Positions 7,615 to 16,181 of a DNA stretch of 64,000 bases are shown here, in pieces. The first letter of the stretch is position 1, and each line of letters begins with the position of its first letter. The DNA comes from Paractinoplanes bogorensis. GTDB taxonomy: Bacteria > Actinomycetota > Actinomycetes > Mycobacteriales > Micromonosporaceae. The notes beneath the pieces were generated by a model. The model was not told the origin of the DNA and searched no databases. It saw nothing but the letters and a program-made list of their open reading frames with translations. Both the position numbers and the translations under genes were made by a program. Location of the stretch: the NCBI RefSeq assembly GCF_018829635.1, contig NZ_JAHKKG010000004.1:620001-684000 (forward strand). Direction: 5' to 3'.

Positions 7615-8228
7615 GACAGGCGGCCCGAGTGCAGGGGCAGCAGGACGTCGGCCAGGTCGATGATGCGCTGGTCGTGGGTGGCGACCAGCACCAGCGTCCC
7701 CTCGGCGACCGCGGCCGTGAGCGCTTCGAGCACCAGCGCCACGTGCTCGTCGTCCTGGTGGGCGGTCGGCTCGTCGAGCAGGGCCACCGCGGGCGTCAGC
7801 ACGAGGGTCCGGGCGATCGCCGTGCGCTGCTGCTCGCCCAGCGAGGTGTCGTGGGCGGGCCGGGTGGAAAGCGCGTCGAGGCCGAGCCGGATCAGCGACG
7901 CCGGGGGAGGCGTGCGGCCGCGCAGCCGGGCCGGCAGGTGCGCGTTCTCGCCGACGGTCAGTTCGGGGGCGAGGGCGGGCCGCTGGGGGAGCAGGGCGAC
8001 CTGAGCCCAGTCGTGCACCGAGGTCGCGGGCGCGCCGTCGATCGTCACCGACCCGGACGACGGGGCCATCACACCGCCGATCAGGTGCAGCAGCGTCGAC
8101 TTGCCCGACCCGGACCGGCCGGCCAGCACGGCGAGCCGGGCCCGGGGCAGGGCGAACGAGATCTCGCTGAGCACGGTGGTCGAGCCGCGCACGTGGGTCA
8201 CGGACTCCAGGCGTACGAGGTCAGTCAC
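7611..8228 (-). CDS. ABC transporter ATP-binding protein
   Basis: The 205-residue ATPase has Walker A GRSGSGKST at 38-46, an ABC signature SLGEQQR near 129-135 (LGEQQ for LSGGQ), Walker B VALLDE at 148-153 and the switch histidine in VATHD. The size and sequence fit the MacB/LolD subfamily that pairs with FtsX-type permeases. The GTG start overlaps the permease 3' end by 8 bp, with GAGGAG about ten bases upstream, so the two form one exporter. The substrate is unknown. Confidence 0.9.
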   Translation of the reverse strand: MTDLVRLESVTHVRGSTTVLSEISFALPRARLAVLAGRSGSGKSTLLHLIGGVMAPSSGSVTIDGAPATSVHDWAQVALLPQRPALAPELTVGENAHLPARLRGRTPPPASLIRLGLDALSTRPAHDTSLGEQQRTAIARTLVLTPAVALLDEPTAHQDDEHVALVLEALTAAVAEGTLVLVATHDQRIIDLADVLLPLHSGRLS

Positions 8229-10893
8229 GGTAGGCAGTCTCCTCGGCCGAGCGGCTGGTGGTGAAGAGGGCGGCCGCCACCACGGCGATCACGGTGACCG
8301 CGACGGTGATCAGGACGGCGGGCCCGACGAGTCCGAAGTGGAGCGCGGGCAGGCGGGTGGGTTCCTCGTCGAGCAGGCGCGGGCCGAGCGGCAGCAGTGC
8401 GGCCACCCCGGCGACCGCCCCGGCCAGGGCGACGGCGGCGAGCGCGAGGAGTTCCAGGATCCGGGCGCGCAGGGCTCGCGACCGCCCCAGGCCGACCCGG
8501 ATCAGCATCAGGTCGCTCGCCCGGCGGATCGCGGCGGTGCGCTGGGCGTGCACGCACAGGGCGAGCACGGCCAGCAGCGCGAGATAGGCGGCCACGGCGA
8601 CCTGGTAGCCGCGGGCCCGGGCGGCCGCCACGTAGATGTCGCGCTGGCGCAGCGTGGCGGCGGTGTTGACGCGTTCGGGCTCGACCCCGAGCGGCGACGT
8701 GATGGCGTCGGTGCCCTGCGAGCTCCACAGCAGCGTGCGGACGAAGGCGCCGCTGTAGGCGTTGGAGTCGCGCGGTCTCAGGCGCGGGTCGGCCGAGCCG
8801 AGCAGCGGGAAGAAAGAGCTTTCCGAGACCACGTACGTCGGTTTCGCGTCCAGCCCCGGGAACGCGGCGACGTGCGCGGCGATCTCGACCGAGCCCTTCC
8901 AGGCGCCGACGTCGAGGGACACCACGCTCTGGCCCGCGGCGGCCGGGTCGGCGACGGCCAGCGCGGTCAGGCCGGGGCCGGTCAGCCGGGGCAGGGCGGC
9001 GCGGGCGGCGGCCAGGTCGGGGCCGCGTCCCCACAGCGCGATCTCGCGGAACCGCACCGGATCGACCACGAGCAGGTCGCGCTGCGAGCCGTCGAGCGGC
9101 GACCAGGCGTCGTAGCGCCAGACCACCGACGCATAACCGGGCAGCGGTGGGGTGCGTACGCCGGGAACGGGCTTGTCGGTCGGCTCTTCCGGCACCTCGA
9201 CCGCCGACGGATCGAGCTGGGCGGAGCCGCCGTCGAGCACGGCCACCGTTTCCGCGCCCGCCTGCACCGCGATCCGGTCGTCGACGCTGACGCCGGTCGC
9301 GGCCAGCGCGCACAGCGAGAAGAGCAGCATGCCCAGCCCCGCGGTCATGACGGCCACGGCCAACCGCCGTTCGCCCGAGTTGTCGGCCAGGCGCCGCCGG
9401 GTCAGCCAGCCCGCACCGCGCAGCGGCCGGTCGCGCGAAGAGCGGCGCCATCCGGTGATCCGCCCGAGCAGCAGCCCGGCCAGCACCCCGGCCGCGGCCA
9501 GCGCCAGCAAAGGCACAAGCAGATCGGTTTCCCGTACGCCGTCCGCCCCCGACCCGGCCAGCCCGGCCCCCGCGGCGAGCGCCACCACCAGCACGGGTGC
9601 GGCCCACGGCAACGGACGGCGCGGCGCGGCCGGGGTCGCCGGCCGGACGCTGCGAGCCGCGGCCAGCGTGGCCACGACACCGGTGACAAGCAGCCCGGCC
9701 CCGGCCGCGGCGAACGCGGCACCGAGCGTCGACGTGGCGGTGACCGCACCCGGCGGACCGGCCTGCGTGACCAGCAGCCAGGCCAGAGCCCAGCCCCCGA
9801 CCGCCCCGAGCACGGCCGGCAGCAGATGCTCGGCCAGCCACAGTCCGCCGACGGCGAGGGGGACGATTCCCGAGCCGGCCGCGTGCCGCACCTCGACCGC
9901 CCGGCGGCGCACCGACAACAGGGCCATGACCAACACGGTGACGAGCGCGACGGCGATGGCCGCCCACTCGATCGGGCGGGTCCGCTGCCGTACGGTCTCG
10001 GACGCCGACGCCGCCTGATCCGCGATCTTGCCGATGCCGCTGGCCAGCCGCCCGGTCACCACGTCGGTGCCGCCGTCGAAGCTCTGCTCGCCCACCCGCC
10101 GCCGCAGGTTGTCGACCTCGCGGGCGGTCTCGCGGGCCTGAGCCAGGGTCGCGCCCGGCACGAGCGTCGACTCGGCCGTCCACAGGATCTGGTCGTGCAC
10201 CGCCTCGGCCAGCCGTTCGGTGGCCGGCACGTCCGCGATGATCAGGTTGGCCTTGACCGTGGTTGTGGTCGTGTCGAACGGCAGGTCGCGATCGCGCAGC
10301 GCCCACGCCTTCCCGCCCGGCGGGTCGGCCGGGCGGCGGCCACCCGGCACGACCGCGTAGAGGCCGGTGACCGGCGCGGTGGCCTTCTTGTCCTCGACGG
10401 CGACGGTGACCGTCTCACCCGGCCGGAAGCCGAGCGTCTCGGGCAGCCAGACCCCGCCCGCCGGGCCGCTGCCGTCCGTCACGACCAGCTCGTGGGCCGG
10501 GTCGGTGACCGCGTAGAGCCGGGCCGAGGCCGTCCGGGTGCCGGTCGAGACGGTCGAGGCCCACGGCTTCGACCAGGAGAGTTCCTTGCCCGCCGAGCCG
10601 CCGTCGAACCGCGGCTCGGTCAGGTGCGGGATCGTGCGTAGCTCGGTCAGCAGCCGCTGCTGGCTCGCGCTGTCGGGGGAGCGGGAGCCGGTCAGCCGTA
10701 CGACGTCGGCGTCGTCCTGCCGGGCCGACGGGGACACCGCCGCCCGTCCGGCTTGGAACGCCGCGTTGCGCCCGGCCTCGGCGAACAGCCCCGGGGCGGC
10801 GCTCGCCGTCGCCATCACGACGAAGGCCAGCACCACCAGCACCGACCACGCCCCGGCGCGGAACAGCGCCCCGAACGCGGCCCTGAGCAGCAT
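8221..10893 (-). CDS. FtsX-like ABC transporter permease
   Basis: The product of about 890 residues starts MLLRAAFGALFRAGAWSVLV with an N-terminal membrane helix, has a large extracytoplasmic region (about 40-300), a set of helices from about 310 to 460, a second extracytoplasmic region, and closing helices ending in a short cytoplasmic tail. This duplicated MacB-PCD/FtsX layout is typical of mechanotransmission exporters or lipoprotein-handling permeases. The ATG at 10893 has GGCAGGA at good spacing, while the ATG at 10902 does not. It overlaps its ATPase gene downstream. Confidence 0.87.
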   Translation of the reverse strand: MLLRAAFGALFRAGAWSVLVVLAFVVMATASAAPGLFAEAGRNAAFQAGRAAVSPSARQDDADVVRLTGSRSPDSASQQRLLTELRTIPHLTEPRFDGGSAGKELSWSKPWASTVSTGTRTASARLYAVTDPAHELVVTDGSGPAGGVWLPETLGFRPGETVTVAVEDKKATAPVTGLYAVVPGGRRPADPPGGKAWALRDRDLPFDTTTTTVKANLIIADVPATERLAEAVHDQILWTAESTLVPGATLAQARETAREVDNLRRRVGEQSFDGGTDVVTGRLASGIGKIADQAASASETVRQRTRPIEWAAIAVALVTVLVMALLSVRRRAVEVRHAAGSGIVPLAVGGLWLAEHLLPAVLGAVGGWALAWLLVTQAGPPGAVTATSTLGAAFAAAGAGLLVTGVVATLAAARSVRPATPAAPRRPLPWAAPVLVVALAAGAGLAGSGADGVRETDLLVPLLALAAAGVLAGLLLGRITGWRRSSRDRPLRGAGWLTRRRLADNSGERRLAVAVMTAGLGMLLFSLCALAATGVSVDDRIAVQAGAETVAVLDGGSAQLDPSAVEVPEEPTDKPVPGVRTPPLPGYASVVWRYDAWSPLDGSQRDLLVVDPVRFREIALWGRGPDLAAARAALPRLTGPGLTALAVADPAAAGQSVVSLDVGAWKGSVEIAAHVAAFPGLDAKPTYVVSESSFFPLLGSADPRLRPRDSNAYSGAFVRTLLWSSQGTDAITSPLGVEPERVNTAATLRQRDIYVAAARARGYQVAVAAYLALLAVLALCVHAQRTAAIRRASDLMLIRVGLGRSRALRARILELLALAAVALAGAVAGVAALLPLGPRLLDEEPTRLPALHFGLVGPAVLITVAVTVIAVVAAALFTTSRSAEETAYRD

Positions 10894-10938
10894 GACGGAC
10901 ATCCTGCCGCACTCCGTGGGAGCGTGGGTGCCCGTGCG

Positions 10939-11838
10939 TCAGGCGGCCGCGCGCACCGCCGGCGCGATCTCGTTCGCCCAGCGGCCCAGCGACATCAGGT
11001 CGGGCGTCCCGCCGCCGGGGGAGAAGAGGACGAAGCCGGACGCGCCATGCTCCCGTACGGCCCCGGTCAGCTCCTCGACCCACTGGCCGGGCGAGCCGCC
11101 GATCCAGCGGTTGTCCCCGTCGCGGGTGCTTGCGAGCGGCCGCTCGGTGATGCGTCCGGGCAGGTTGTAGACCGTACGGACGTCGCGCGGATCCCGGCCT
11201 GCGGCCACCGCCGCCGCATCGATGATCGGCCGGGACTGCCGGTACCGCTCGCTGACCCAGTCGGCGGCGTGCCCCGGGATCCAGCCGTCGGCCACCCGGC
11301 CGGTGGCGGCCAGCGATCGAGGGCCGTTCGAGCCGGTCCACACGGGCGGCGCGGCGACCGGGGCCGGTTCGATCTGCTCCACCCGGTAGTGCCGGCCGTC
11401 GTGAGTGACCGGCGGGCCGCCGCCCGAGAGTTCCCGGACCAGGACGATCGCCTCCTCGAAGGCGTCCACAGCCGCGCCCGGAGTCAGCGGCGGCACCCCC
11501 ATGGCGGCGATGCGGTCCCACAGTCCACCGGCGCCCATCCCGAGCACGACGCGTCCGCCGGACAGCGCCGACAGCGAGGTCACGGTCCGGGCCAGCATCG
11601 GCGCGGGCCGCAGCGGCAGATTGGTGACGTTGGCCAGTGCGGCCAGCCGCCGGGTCCGCCCGAGGACAAAACCGATTCCCGCGTACGCGTCCAGCCGCGC
11701 GCCGAAATACGGATGGTCGGACAACGAGAACAGGTCGAGCCCGTCCCGGTCGGCCTGCCCGGTCATGCGCAACAGTTCCGGGGCGTCGTCGATGGCGCTG
11801 TGCGCACCGAACCCGAACACGACGTCAGCGAGGGGCAT
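10939..11838 (-). CDS. LLM class flavin-dependent oxidoreductase
   Basis: The 299-residue protein is a luciferase-like monooxygenase fold (TIM barrel using FMN or F420). It shows the usual strand motifs: LADVVFGFGAHS at the start, DGLDLFSLSDHPYF, GRVVLGMGAGGLWDRI and the late ADGWIPG. Length and the GMGAGG loop suggest an F420-dependent member, but cofactor choice cannot be proved from sequence alone. The ATG at 11838 is the family start. It is not obviously linked to its neighbours. Confidence 0.85.
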   Translation of the reverse strand: MPLADVVFGFGAHSAIDDAPELLRMTGQADRDGLDLFSLSDHPYFGARLDAYAGIGFVLGRTRRLAALANVTNLPLRPAPMLARTVTSLSALSGGRVVLGMGAGGLWDRIAAMGVPPLTPGAAVDAFEEAIVLVRELSGGGPPVTHDGRHYRVEQIEPAPVAAPPVWTGSNGPRSLAATGRVADGWIPGHAADWVSERYRQSRPIIDAAAVAAGRDPRDVRTVYNLPGRITERPLASTRDGDNRWIGGSPGQWVEELTGAVREHGASGFVLFSPGGGTPDLMSLGRWANEIAPAVRAAA

Positions 11839-11932
11839 GGTCCAGCCTTTCCGAGAGCGACATCGTCGACTGTCGCGCATCGCCCCGCTCCCAGGGAGGC
11901 CGGACCGAGACTGGTAGTGACAGGGAGCCTCT

Positions 11933-11986
11933 GACGGGGGCCTCGACCGTGATGGGAGTGTGTTCGCCGGGTGCGAGTGCCGCGGC
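11933..11986 (-). pseudogene. Relic of a paralogue of the downstream membrane protein
   Basis: Read on the minus strand this segment encodes AALAPGEHTPITVEAPV, nearly identical to AALTPGEHTPITVDARL near the C-terminus of the protein at 12058-12573. The DNA is also alike (GTGTTCGCCGGGTG shared). Nothing else of that protein is found here, so it looks like a broken tandem duplicate. The adjoining 12000-12045 stretch reads VFAAGYLFLVSRARQIRRG on the same strand in another frame, perhaps the end of a second broken gene. Confidence 0.4.
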
Positions 11987-12057
11987 GGATCTGCCGGGCC
12001 CGGCTGACCAGGAACAGGTAGCCGGCCGCGAACACGCGGCCGAGGTCAGGGCGGGAC

Positions 12058-12573
12058 TCAGACCGACAGCGCGGGGACGGTCAGCTGAGTGGCGAACCGC
12101 AGCACCTCGCCGGAGGCCAGGCGTGCGTCAACGGTGATCGGCGTGTGTTCGCCGGGTGTGAGCGCGGCCGAGGCCAGCGCGAGGTTGTCGCTGAGCCGCT
12201 GCACCGGGACGGGTCCGGCTGCGGTCGCCACCGCCCAGGTGCGGATCGGGCCGGTCGCGAGCGCGGCGCACAGGTGGATGAGCGTGGCGCCGCCACCAGG
12301 CTCGGCGCGAAGGCGCAGTGTGTGGCCGGCGGTTGTGGCCACGTCGGAAGTCCGGGCCGGGCACGGGCCCTGTGGCGAGGTCCAAGCGCCGGGGTGGGTG
12401 CCGAGCAAGGCGGCCAACGCGACCACGAGGGCGACGGCCAGCGCGGCGACGACCGGGCCGCCCCGGCCAGGTGGGCCGGGGCGGGAACGCGGCCGGGATC
12501 GGACCACCAGCCGGCCGCCCGCGTGCCGCACGGTCAGCGGCGACCGCCGGGACGAGGCCGCCCGCCGGGGCAT
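12058..12573 (-). CDS. Single-pass membrane protein of unknown function
   Basis: The 171-residue protein has a basic, arginine-rich cytoplasmic N-terminus (about 1-40), one membrane helix (PVVAALAVALVVALAALLG, about 40-60) and an extracytoplasmic domain of about 110 residues with two cysteines and a beta-rich end (LTPGEHTPITVDARL). I do not recognise the family. An alternative GTG start lies at 12618. It is divergent from the CopD-CtaG gene across a repeat-filled gap. A relic of a paralogue lies just downstream. Confidence 0.55.
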   Translation of the reverse strand: MPRRAASSRRSPLTVRHAGGRLVVRSRPRSRPGPPGRGGPVVAALAVALVVALAALLGTHPGAWTSPQGPCPARTSDVATTAGHTLRLRAEPGGGATLIHLCAALATGPIRTWAVATAAGPVPVQRLSDNLALASAALTPGEHTPITVDARLASGEVLRFATQLTVPALSV

Positions 12574-12746
12574 GCGGCAGCGTTGCCCACCGATGACCTG
12601 CTCGTCCGGGTCTCCCACCCTCGTATCGTCGCTCGGCGAGGCGGATTAGTTCCCGTCGTCGTCCACCGGCGCGGATCAGTTCCGTTCGGCGGGGCGGCAG
12701 CTGCGGCGAGCGGACCAGTTTCCCGTTCGGTGAGCGACAGGCCCCC

Positions 12747-13016
12747 GTTCGGCGGGTGGCCGACTCCCGCTCGGCACGTGGCCAAGACCGCGTTCGGCGG
12801 ACGGACAAGTTTCTGTTCGGCGGGCGTCAGGCTCGCGTTCGGCGGGTGGCCGACTCCCGCTCGGCAGGTGGCCAAGACCGCGTTCGGCGGACGGACAAGT
12901 TTCTGTTCGGCGGGCGACAGGCCCCCGTTCGGCGGGTGGCCGACTCCCGCTCGGCACGTGGCCAAGACCGCGTTCGGCGGACGGACAAGTTTCTGTTCGG
13001 CGGGCGTCAGGCTCGC
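12747..13016. repeat. Three tandem copies of a 90-bp repeat
   Basis: Units begin at 12747, 12837 and 12927 with GTTCGGCGGGTGGCCGACTC and differ at only a few positions; a decayed fourth begins at 13017. Each unit contains smaller repeats of the core GTTCGGCGG. Because 90 is a multiple of three, open frames run through on both strands; on the plus strand a 30-residue unit (FGGWPTPAR...) repeats in frame with CopD. No start with a ribosome binding site supports translation. Confidence 0.85.
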
Positions 13017-13098
13017 GTTCGTCGAGCGGCCAGGCTCCCGTTCGGCGGGGCGGAGAAAGTTTGCGGAACTCCGGGGGCGCCCGGAACGACTACCGCAC

Positions 13099-15279
13099 GT
13101 GCAAGGTGGTGCGAAGACTCCGGTTGTGGTGGGTTCGGCCGTGGGAGCGGCGGCTGTGGTGCTGGTGGCGGCGCTCGTGTTCGGCGGCGGCGTGGACGGC
13201 GAGGTGTTGCCCGGCATACCCACGCCCGGGCCGGTGACCGAGTGGGCGCTGCCCGCGTTCACGCTGCTGGCCGAGATCCTGGGTGTGCTCACGATCGGGC
13301 TGGCGGTCACGGCGGCGTTCCTGCTGCCGGGTGACGGGCGCAGCGTGGCCGCGTACGGCTGGGTCCTCCTGCGCCGCACCACCTGGCTCGCGCTCGCGTG
13401 GGCGCTGAGCTCGACCGGCGTGGTGCTGTTCACCGTGTCCGACATCCTCGGTCTGCCGGTCGGACGGCTCAGCCCGCACGCCGTGGTCAGCTTCGCGTTC
13501 TCGGTCTCGCAGGGTCAGGCGCTGCTCCTGCAGATCGGGCTCGCGCTGGTCGTGGCGATCCTCACCCGGGCCGGGCTCTCCCGGGGCACGGCGGCGGTCA
13601 CGGCCGGGCTGGCCATGGTCGCGCTGCTGCCGCCCGCGTTCACCGGGCACGCTTCCGGCGCCGGCAACCATCAGATCGCGGTGAGCAGCCTCGCGCTGCA
13701 CGTGCTGGCCGCCGCGCTGTGGGTGGGTGGTCTGGCCGGCCTTCTTCTCGTACGCCGGCACCGCCGCTTCGCCGACACGGCCACCCGCTACAGCCGTCTC
13801 GCGCTCGCATGCTTCGTCGTCACGGCGGTCAGCGGCACGGTCAACGCGGGAATTCGGCTCGGATCGTGGGGCGCGATCATTTCCCCGTACGGGGAAATGG
13901 TGCTCCTCAAGGTTCTGGCCCTCCTCGCCGTCGGCGCGATCGGGGCCGTGCACCGCACCCGCACGCTGCGCGCCCTGAACCAAAGCGCCCTGAGCCAAAG
14001 CGCCTCGGACCGGAACGCCTCGGACCGGAACGCCTCGGACCGGAACGTGTCGGACCGGAACGTGTCGGACCGGAACGTGTCGGACCGGAACGTGTCGGAC
14101 CGGAACGCCCTGGACCGGAACGCGTCGGGTCGGAACGCCCTGGACCGGAACGCCCTGGACCGGAACACCCCGGACCGGAGTGCCTCGGACCGGAACGCCT
14201 CGGGACGCCTCGCCTTTGTCCGCCTCGCTGCGGGGGAACTCGTCGTGCTGGCCGGCGCGGTCGGGCTGGCGGTCGCGTTGTCGCGCAGCCCGACGCCGGT
14301 GCCCGAGAACGCCACCGAACCCGATCCGCTGGTCGAGCTGCTCGGCTTCGCCATGCCCGGACCCATGTCCACCCGTGACATGCTCGGAAACCCGCTGCCC
14401 GACATGTTTCTGCTGACCTTCGTGGCGGTCGGGATCGCGGCCTACGTCACCGGTGTCATCCGCCTGCGCCGCGCCGGTCACCACTGGCCGATGGCCCGGA
14501 CCGCCTCGTGGGTGGGCGGCCTGCTGCTGTTCGGCGCGATCACCGGGCTCGGCGTCGCCCGCTACGCGTACGTGCTGTTCAGCGTCCACATGGTGCAGCA
14601 CATGGTGTTGTCCATGGCGGTGCCGATCCTGCTCGTCGGCGGCGCCCCGATCACGCTCGCGCTGCGCGCCCTGCGCCGCCCGGCCGACCCACAGGTGCGC
14701 GGCGCGCGCGAATGGCTGCTGGTCGTCCTGCACAGCCGGGCCGCCCGGTTCCTGACCCATCCGCTGATCGCGCTGGTGATCTACGTGACCAGCCTGTACG
14801 GGCTGTACATGGGCGGGCTGCTGGGCACGCTGATGCGCTACCACCTCGGGCACCTGGCCATGCTGGTGCACTTCGTGCTGGCCGGCTACCTGCTGTTCTG
14901 GGTGCTCATCGGGGTCGACCCGGGCCGCCGGCGGGTGCATCCGGCGGTGCTCACCGTCGTGCACTTCCTGGCCATGGTGGCGCACGCGTTCTTCGGGTTC
15001 GTGCTGCTGCAGTCGACCACGGTCATCGCCGCCGGCTGGTACACCGCCGTGCACCCGCCGTGGGCCGCCTCGCTGCTCGACGACCAGCATCTCGGGGCGT
15101 CGCTGGCCTGGGCCTTCGGCGAGCTGCCGGCGGTGGTCGTGATGCTGCTGCTCGTGCGGCAGTGGATCCGCTCCGACGAGCGCGAGCAGGCCCGGCTGGA
15201 CCGGGCCGCCGACCGCGCCGACGCCACCGGCGAGGAGGATGAGCTGGCCCGGTACAACGCGTTCCTGTCCTCTCTTTAG
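13099..15279 (+). CDS. CopD domain - CtaG domain fusion membrane protein
   Basis: This product of about 726 residues joins a copper-resistance CopD-type membrane domain (first half, helices such as LPAFTLLAEILGVLTIGLAVTAAF and LHVLAAALWVGGLAGLLLV) to a cytochrome c oxidase assembly CtaG-type domain (second half, FSVHMVQHMVLSMAVPILL and YLLFWVLIGVDP). Such fusions are known in actinobacteria and probably move copper into or through the membrane for oxidase assembly. The loop between the domains carries a 13-unit repeat (separate entry). The start is uncertain: the GTG at 13099 is given, another at 13126 follows AAGGTGG, and the frame is open upstream to 12145 through tandem repeats. Confidence 0.83.
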   Translation: MQGGAKTPVVVGSAVGAAAVVLVAALVFGGGVDGEVLPGIPTPGPVTEWALPAFTLLAEILGVLTIGLAVTAAFLLPGDGRSVAAYGWVLLRRTTWLALAWALSSTGVVLFTVSDILGLPVGRLSPHAVVSFAFSVSQGQALLLQIGLALVVAILTRAGLSRGTAAVTAGLAMVALLPPAFTGHASGAGNHQIAVSSLALHVLAAALWVGGLAGLLLVRRHRRFADTATRYSRLALACFVVTAVSGTVNAGIRLGSWGAIISPYGEMVLLKVLALLAVGAIGAVHRTRTLRALNQSALSQSASDRNASDRNASDRNVSDRNVSDRNVSDRNVSDRNALDRNASGRNALDRNALDRNTPDRSASDRNASGRLAFVRLAAGELVVLAGAVGLAVALSRSPTPVPENATEPDPLVELLGFAMPGPMSTRDMLGNPLPDMFLLTFVAVGIAAYVTGVIRLRRAGHHWPMARTASWVGGLLLFGAITGLGVARYAYVLFSVHMVQHMVLSMAVPILLVGGAPITLALRALRRPADPQVRGAREWLLVVLHSRAARFLTHPLIALVIYVTSLYGLYMGGLLGTLMRYHLGHLAMLVHFVLAGYLLFWVLIGVDPGRRRVHPAVLTVVHFLAMVAHAFFGFVLLQSTTVIAAGWYTAVHPPWAASLLDDQHLGASLAWAFGELPAVVVMLLLVRQWIRSDEREQARLDRAADRADATGEEDELARYNAFLSSL
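14005..14199 (+). repeat. 13 x 15-bp in-frame repeat inside the CopD-CtaG gene
   Basis: Thirteen uninterrupted 15-bp units (TCGGACCGGAACGCC and variants) encode SDRNA-type pentapeptides (SDRNA, SDRNV, LDRNA, SGRNA, PDRSA). They lie in a hydrophilic loop between a CopD membrane helix and the next helix (LVVLAGAVGLAVALS). The segment is polar, strongly charged and predicted disordered. Copy number is likely to vary between strains. Confidence 0.9.
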
Positions 15280-15313
15280 AGATTTTTTGGCGGGGGCCGT
15301 CAATCTCGTCCTC

Positions 15314-15688
15314 ATGAAGATTCGAGTTGCTCTCGTCGCCCTGCTGGCCACTGTCTCGCTGACCGGATGCGCGAGCCTCTTCGACGACATCCCGGACGCC
15401 AACGACGACGTCCCGACCACCGCGCCGGTCGCGCAGTGCGGCGACGACGCGCAGAAGGCGGTCGCCAAGGAGATGACCTCGGACGCGGTCGAGGTGGTCA
15501 AGGTGATCGGGAGCTGCACCCAGGTGCAGATCTCGACGTCGCTGGGCCCGGACGACAAGGACGCCGCCCGCGAGATCTGCGAGACGGCGGCCAAGGTCGC
15601 CTACGTGGGTGACATCAAGGTGGTCAGCGTCGAGGACGCGGACGGGCACGAGCTCTCGACCGGGTTCAACGGCACCCCCTGCATCTGA
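15314..15688 (+). CDS. Small lipoprotein
   Basis: The 124-residue product has a clear lipoprotein signal peptide, MKIRVALVALLATVSLTGC, with lipobox LTGC and Cys19. The mature part is acidic with four cysteines (QCGDDAQ, GSCTQV, EICETA, TPCI), which could form two disulphides outside the cell. It starts 34 bp after the CopD-CtaG stop, so co-transcription is plausible. No family is recognised. Confidence 0.75.
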   Translation: MKIRVALVALLATVSLTGCASLFDDIPDANDDVPTTAPVAQCGDDAQKAVAKEMTSDAVEVVKVIGSCTQVQISTSLGPDDKDAAREICETAAKVAYVGDIKVVSVEDADGHELSTGFNGTPCI

Positions 15689-15694
15689 CGGCGG

Positions 15695-16093
15695 TCAGGC
15701 GACGGCTGTCCCCTCCAGCTCGACCATGAGGGTCGGGAGGGCCAGCCGGGTCACGCCGAGCATCGTGGTGGCGGGTGCGGCCCCGGCGGCACCCAGCCGG
15801 GACGCCAGGATGCCGTAGTGCTCGAACAGCCGGTCGACGTCGGTGGTGTAGACGTTGAGGCGCACCAGATCGGTCAGTTTCATGCCGGCCGCGCCGAGCA
15901 CGGCCTCCAGGTTGTCGAGGCTCAGCGCCAGCTGGGCCGCGAGGTCGCCGGGGTGCCGCGGCTCGCCGTCGGGACTCATCGCGGTCTGGCCGGCGCAGAA
16001 GAGCGTCCGGGCCGGGCCGGAGACCAGCTCACCTTGGTGATATCCCAGCCCGGCCGACCAGGTCCACGGGTTGACCGCCGTACGTTCGAGCAT
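15695..16093 (-). CDS. RidA/YjgF/YER057c family protein
   Basis: The 132-residue product has the RidA-family pattern: an early NPWTWSAGLGYHQG, central LFCAGQTAMSPDGEPRHPGDLAAQLALSLDNLEAVL, and late DLVRLNVYTTDVD followed by ATTMLGVTRLALPTLMVELEGTAV. RidA proteins hydrolyse reactive enamines/imines formed by PLP enzymes, but subfamily members differ and the usual catalytic arginine (RVE motif) is not evident: the end reads MVELE. The ATG at 16093 is the family start. It is divergent from a WYL regulator with an operator-like repeat between them. Confidence 0.85.
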   Translation of the reverse strand: MLERTAVNPWTWSAGLGYHQGELVSGPARTLFCAGQTAMSPDGEPRHPGDLAAQLALSLDNLEAVLGAAGMKLTDLVRLNVYTTDVDRLFEHYGILASRLGAAGAAPATTMLGVTRLALPTLMVELEGTAVA

Positions 16094-16136
16094 TGTTTCT
16101 CCGCTCCTCGAAGGTGTTCGCGTACAGCCTCGCCCG

Positions 16137-16165
16137 CAATACACGACAACCTGTGTCACGTATTG
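16137..16165. promoter_or_regulatory. 12-5-12 interrupted palindrome between ridA-like gene and WYL regulator
   Basis: CAATACnnGACA, five bases (ACCTG), then TGTCnnGTATTG: ten of twelve arm positions pair. It lies 17 bp before the regulator start and 43 bp before the RidA-like start. Operator function for the adjacent regulator is inferred. Confidence 0.65.
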
Positions 16166-16181
16166 CTGGCATGATTCCGGC

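Noticed and set aside
8101..10641. An 846-codon antisense frame across the ABC permease
   Set aside because: It is the complement of a clear membrane protein gene; the translation is Arg/Gly/Gln-rich without fold signals.
12747..13016. CRISPR-like appearance of the 90-bp repeats
   Set aside because: Units are directly adjacent with no unique spacers, and no cas gene is present.
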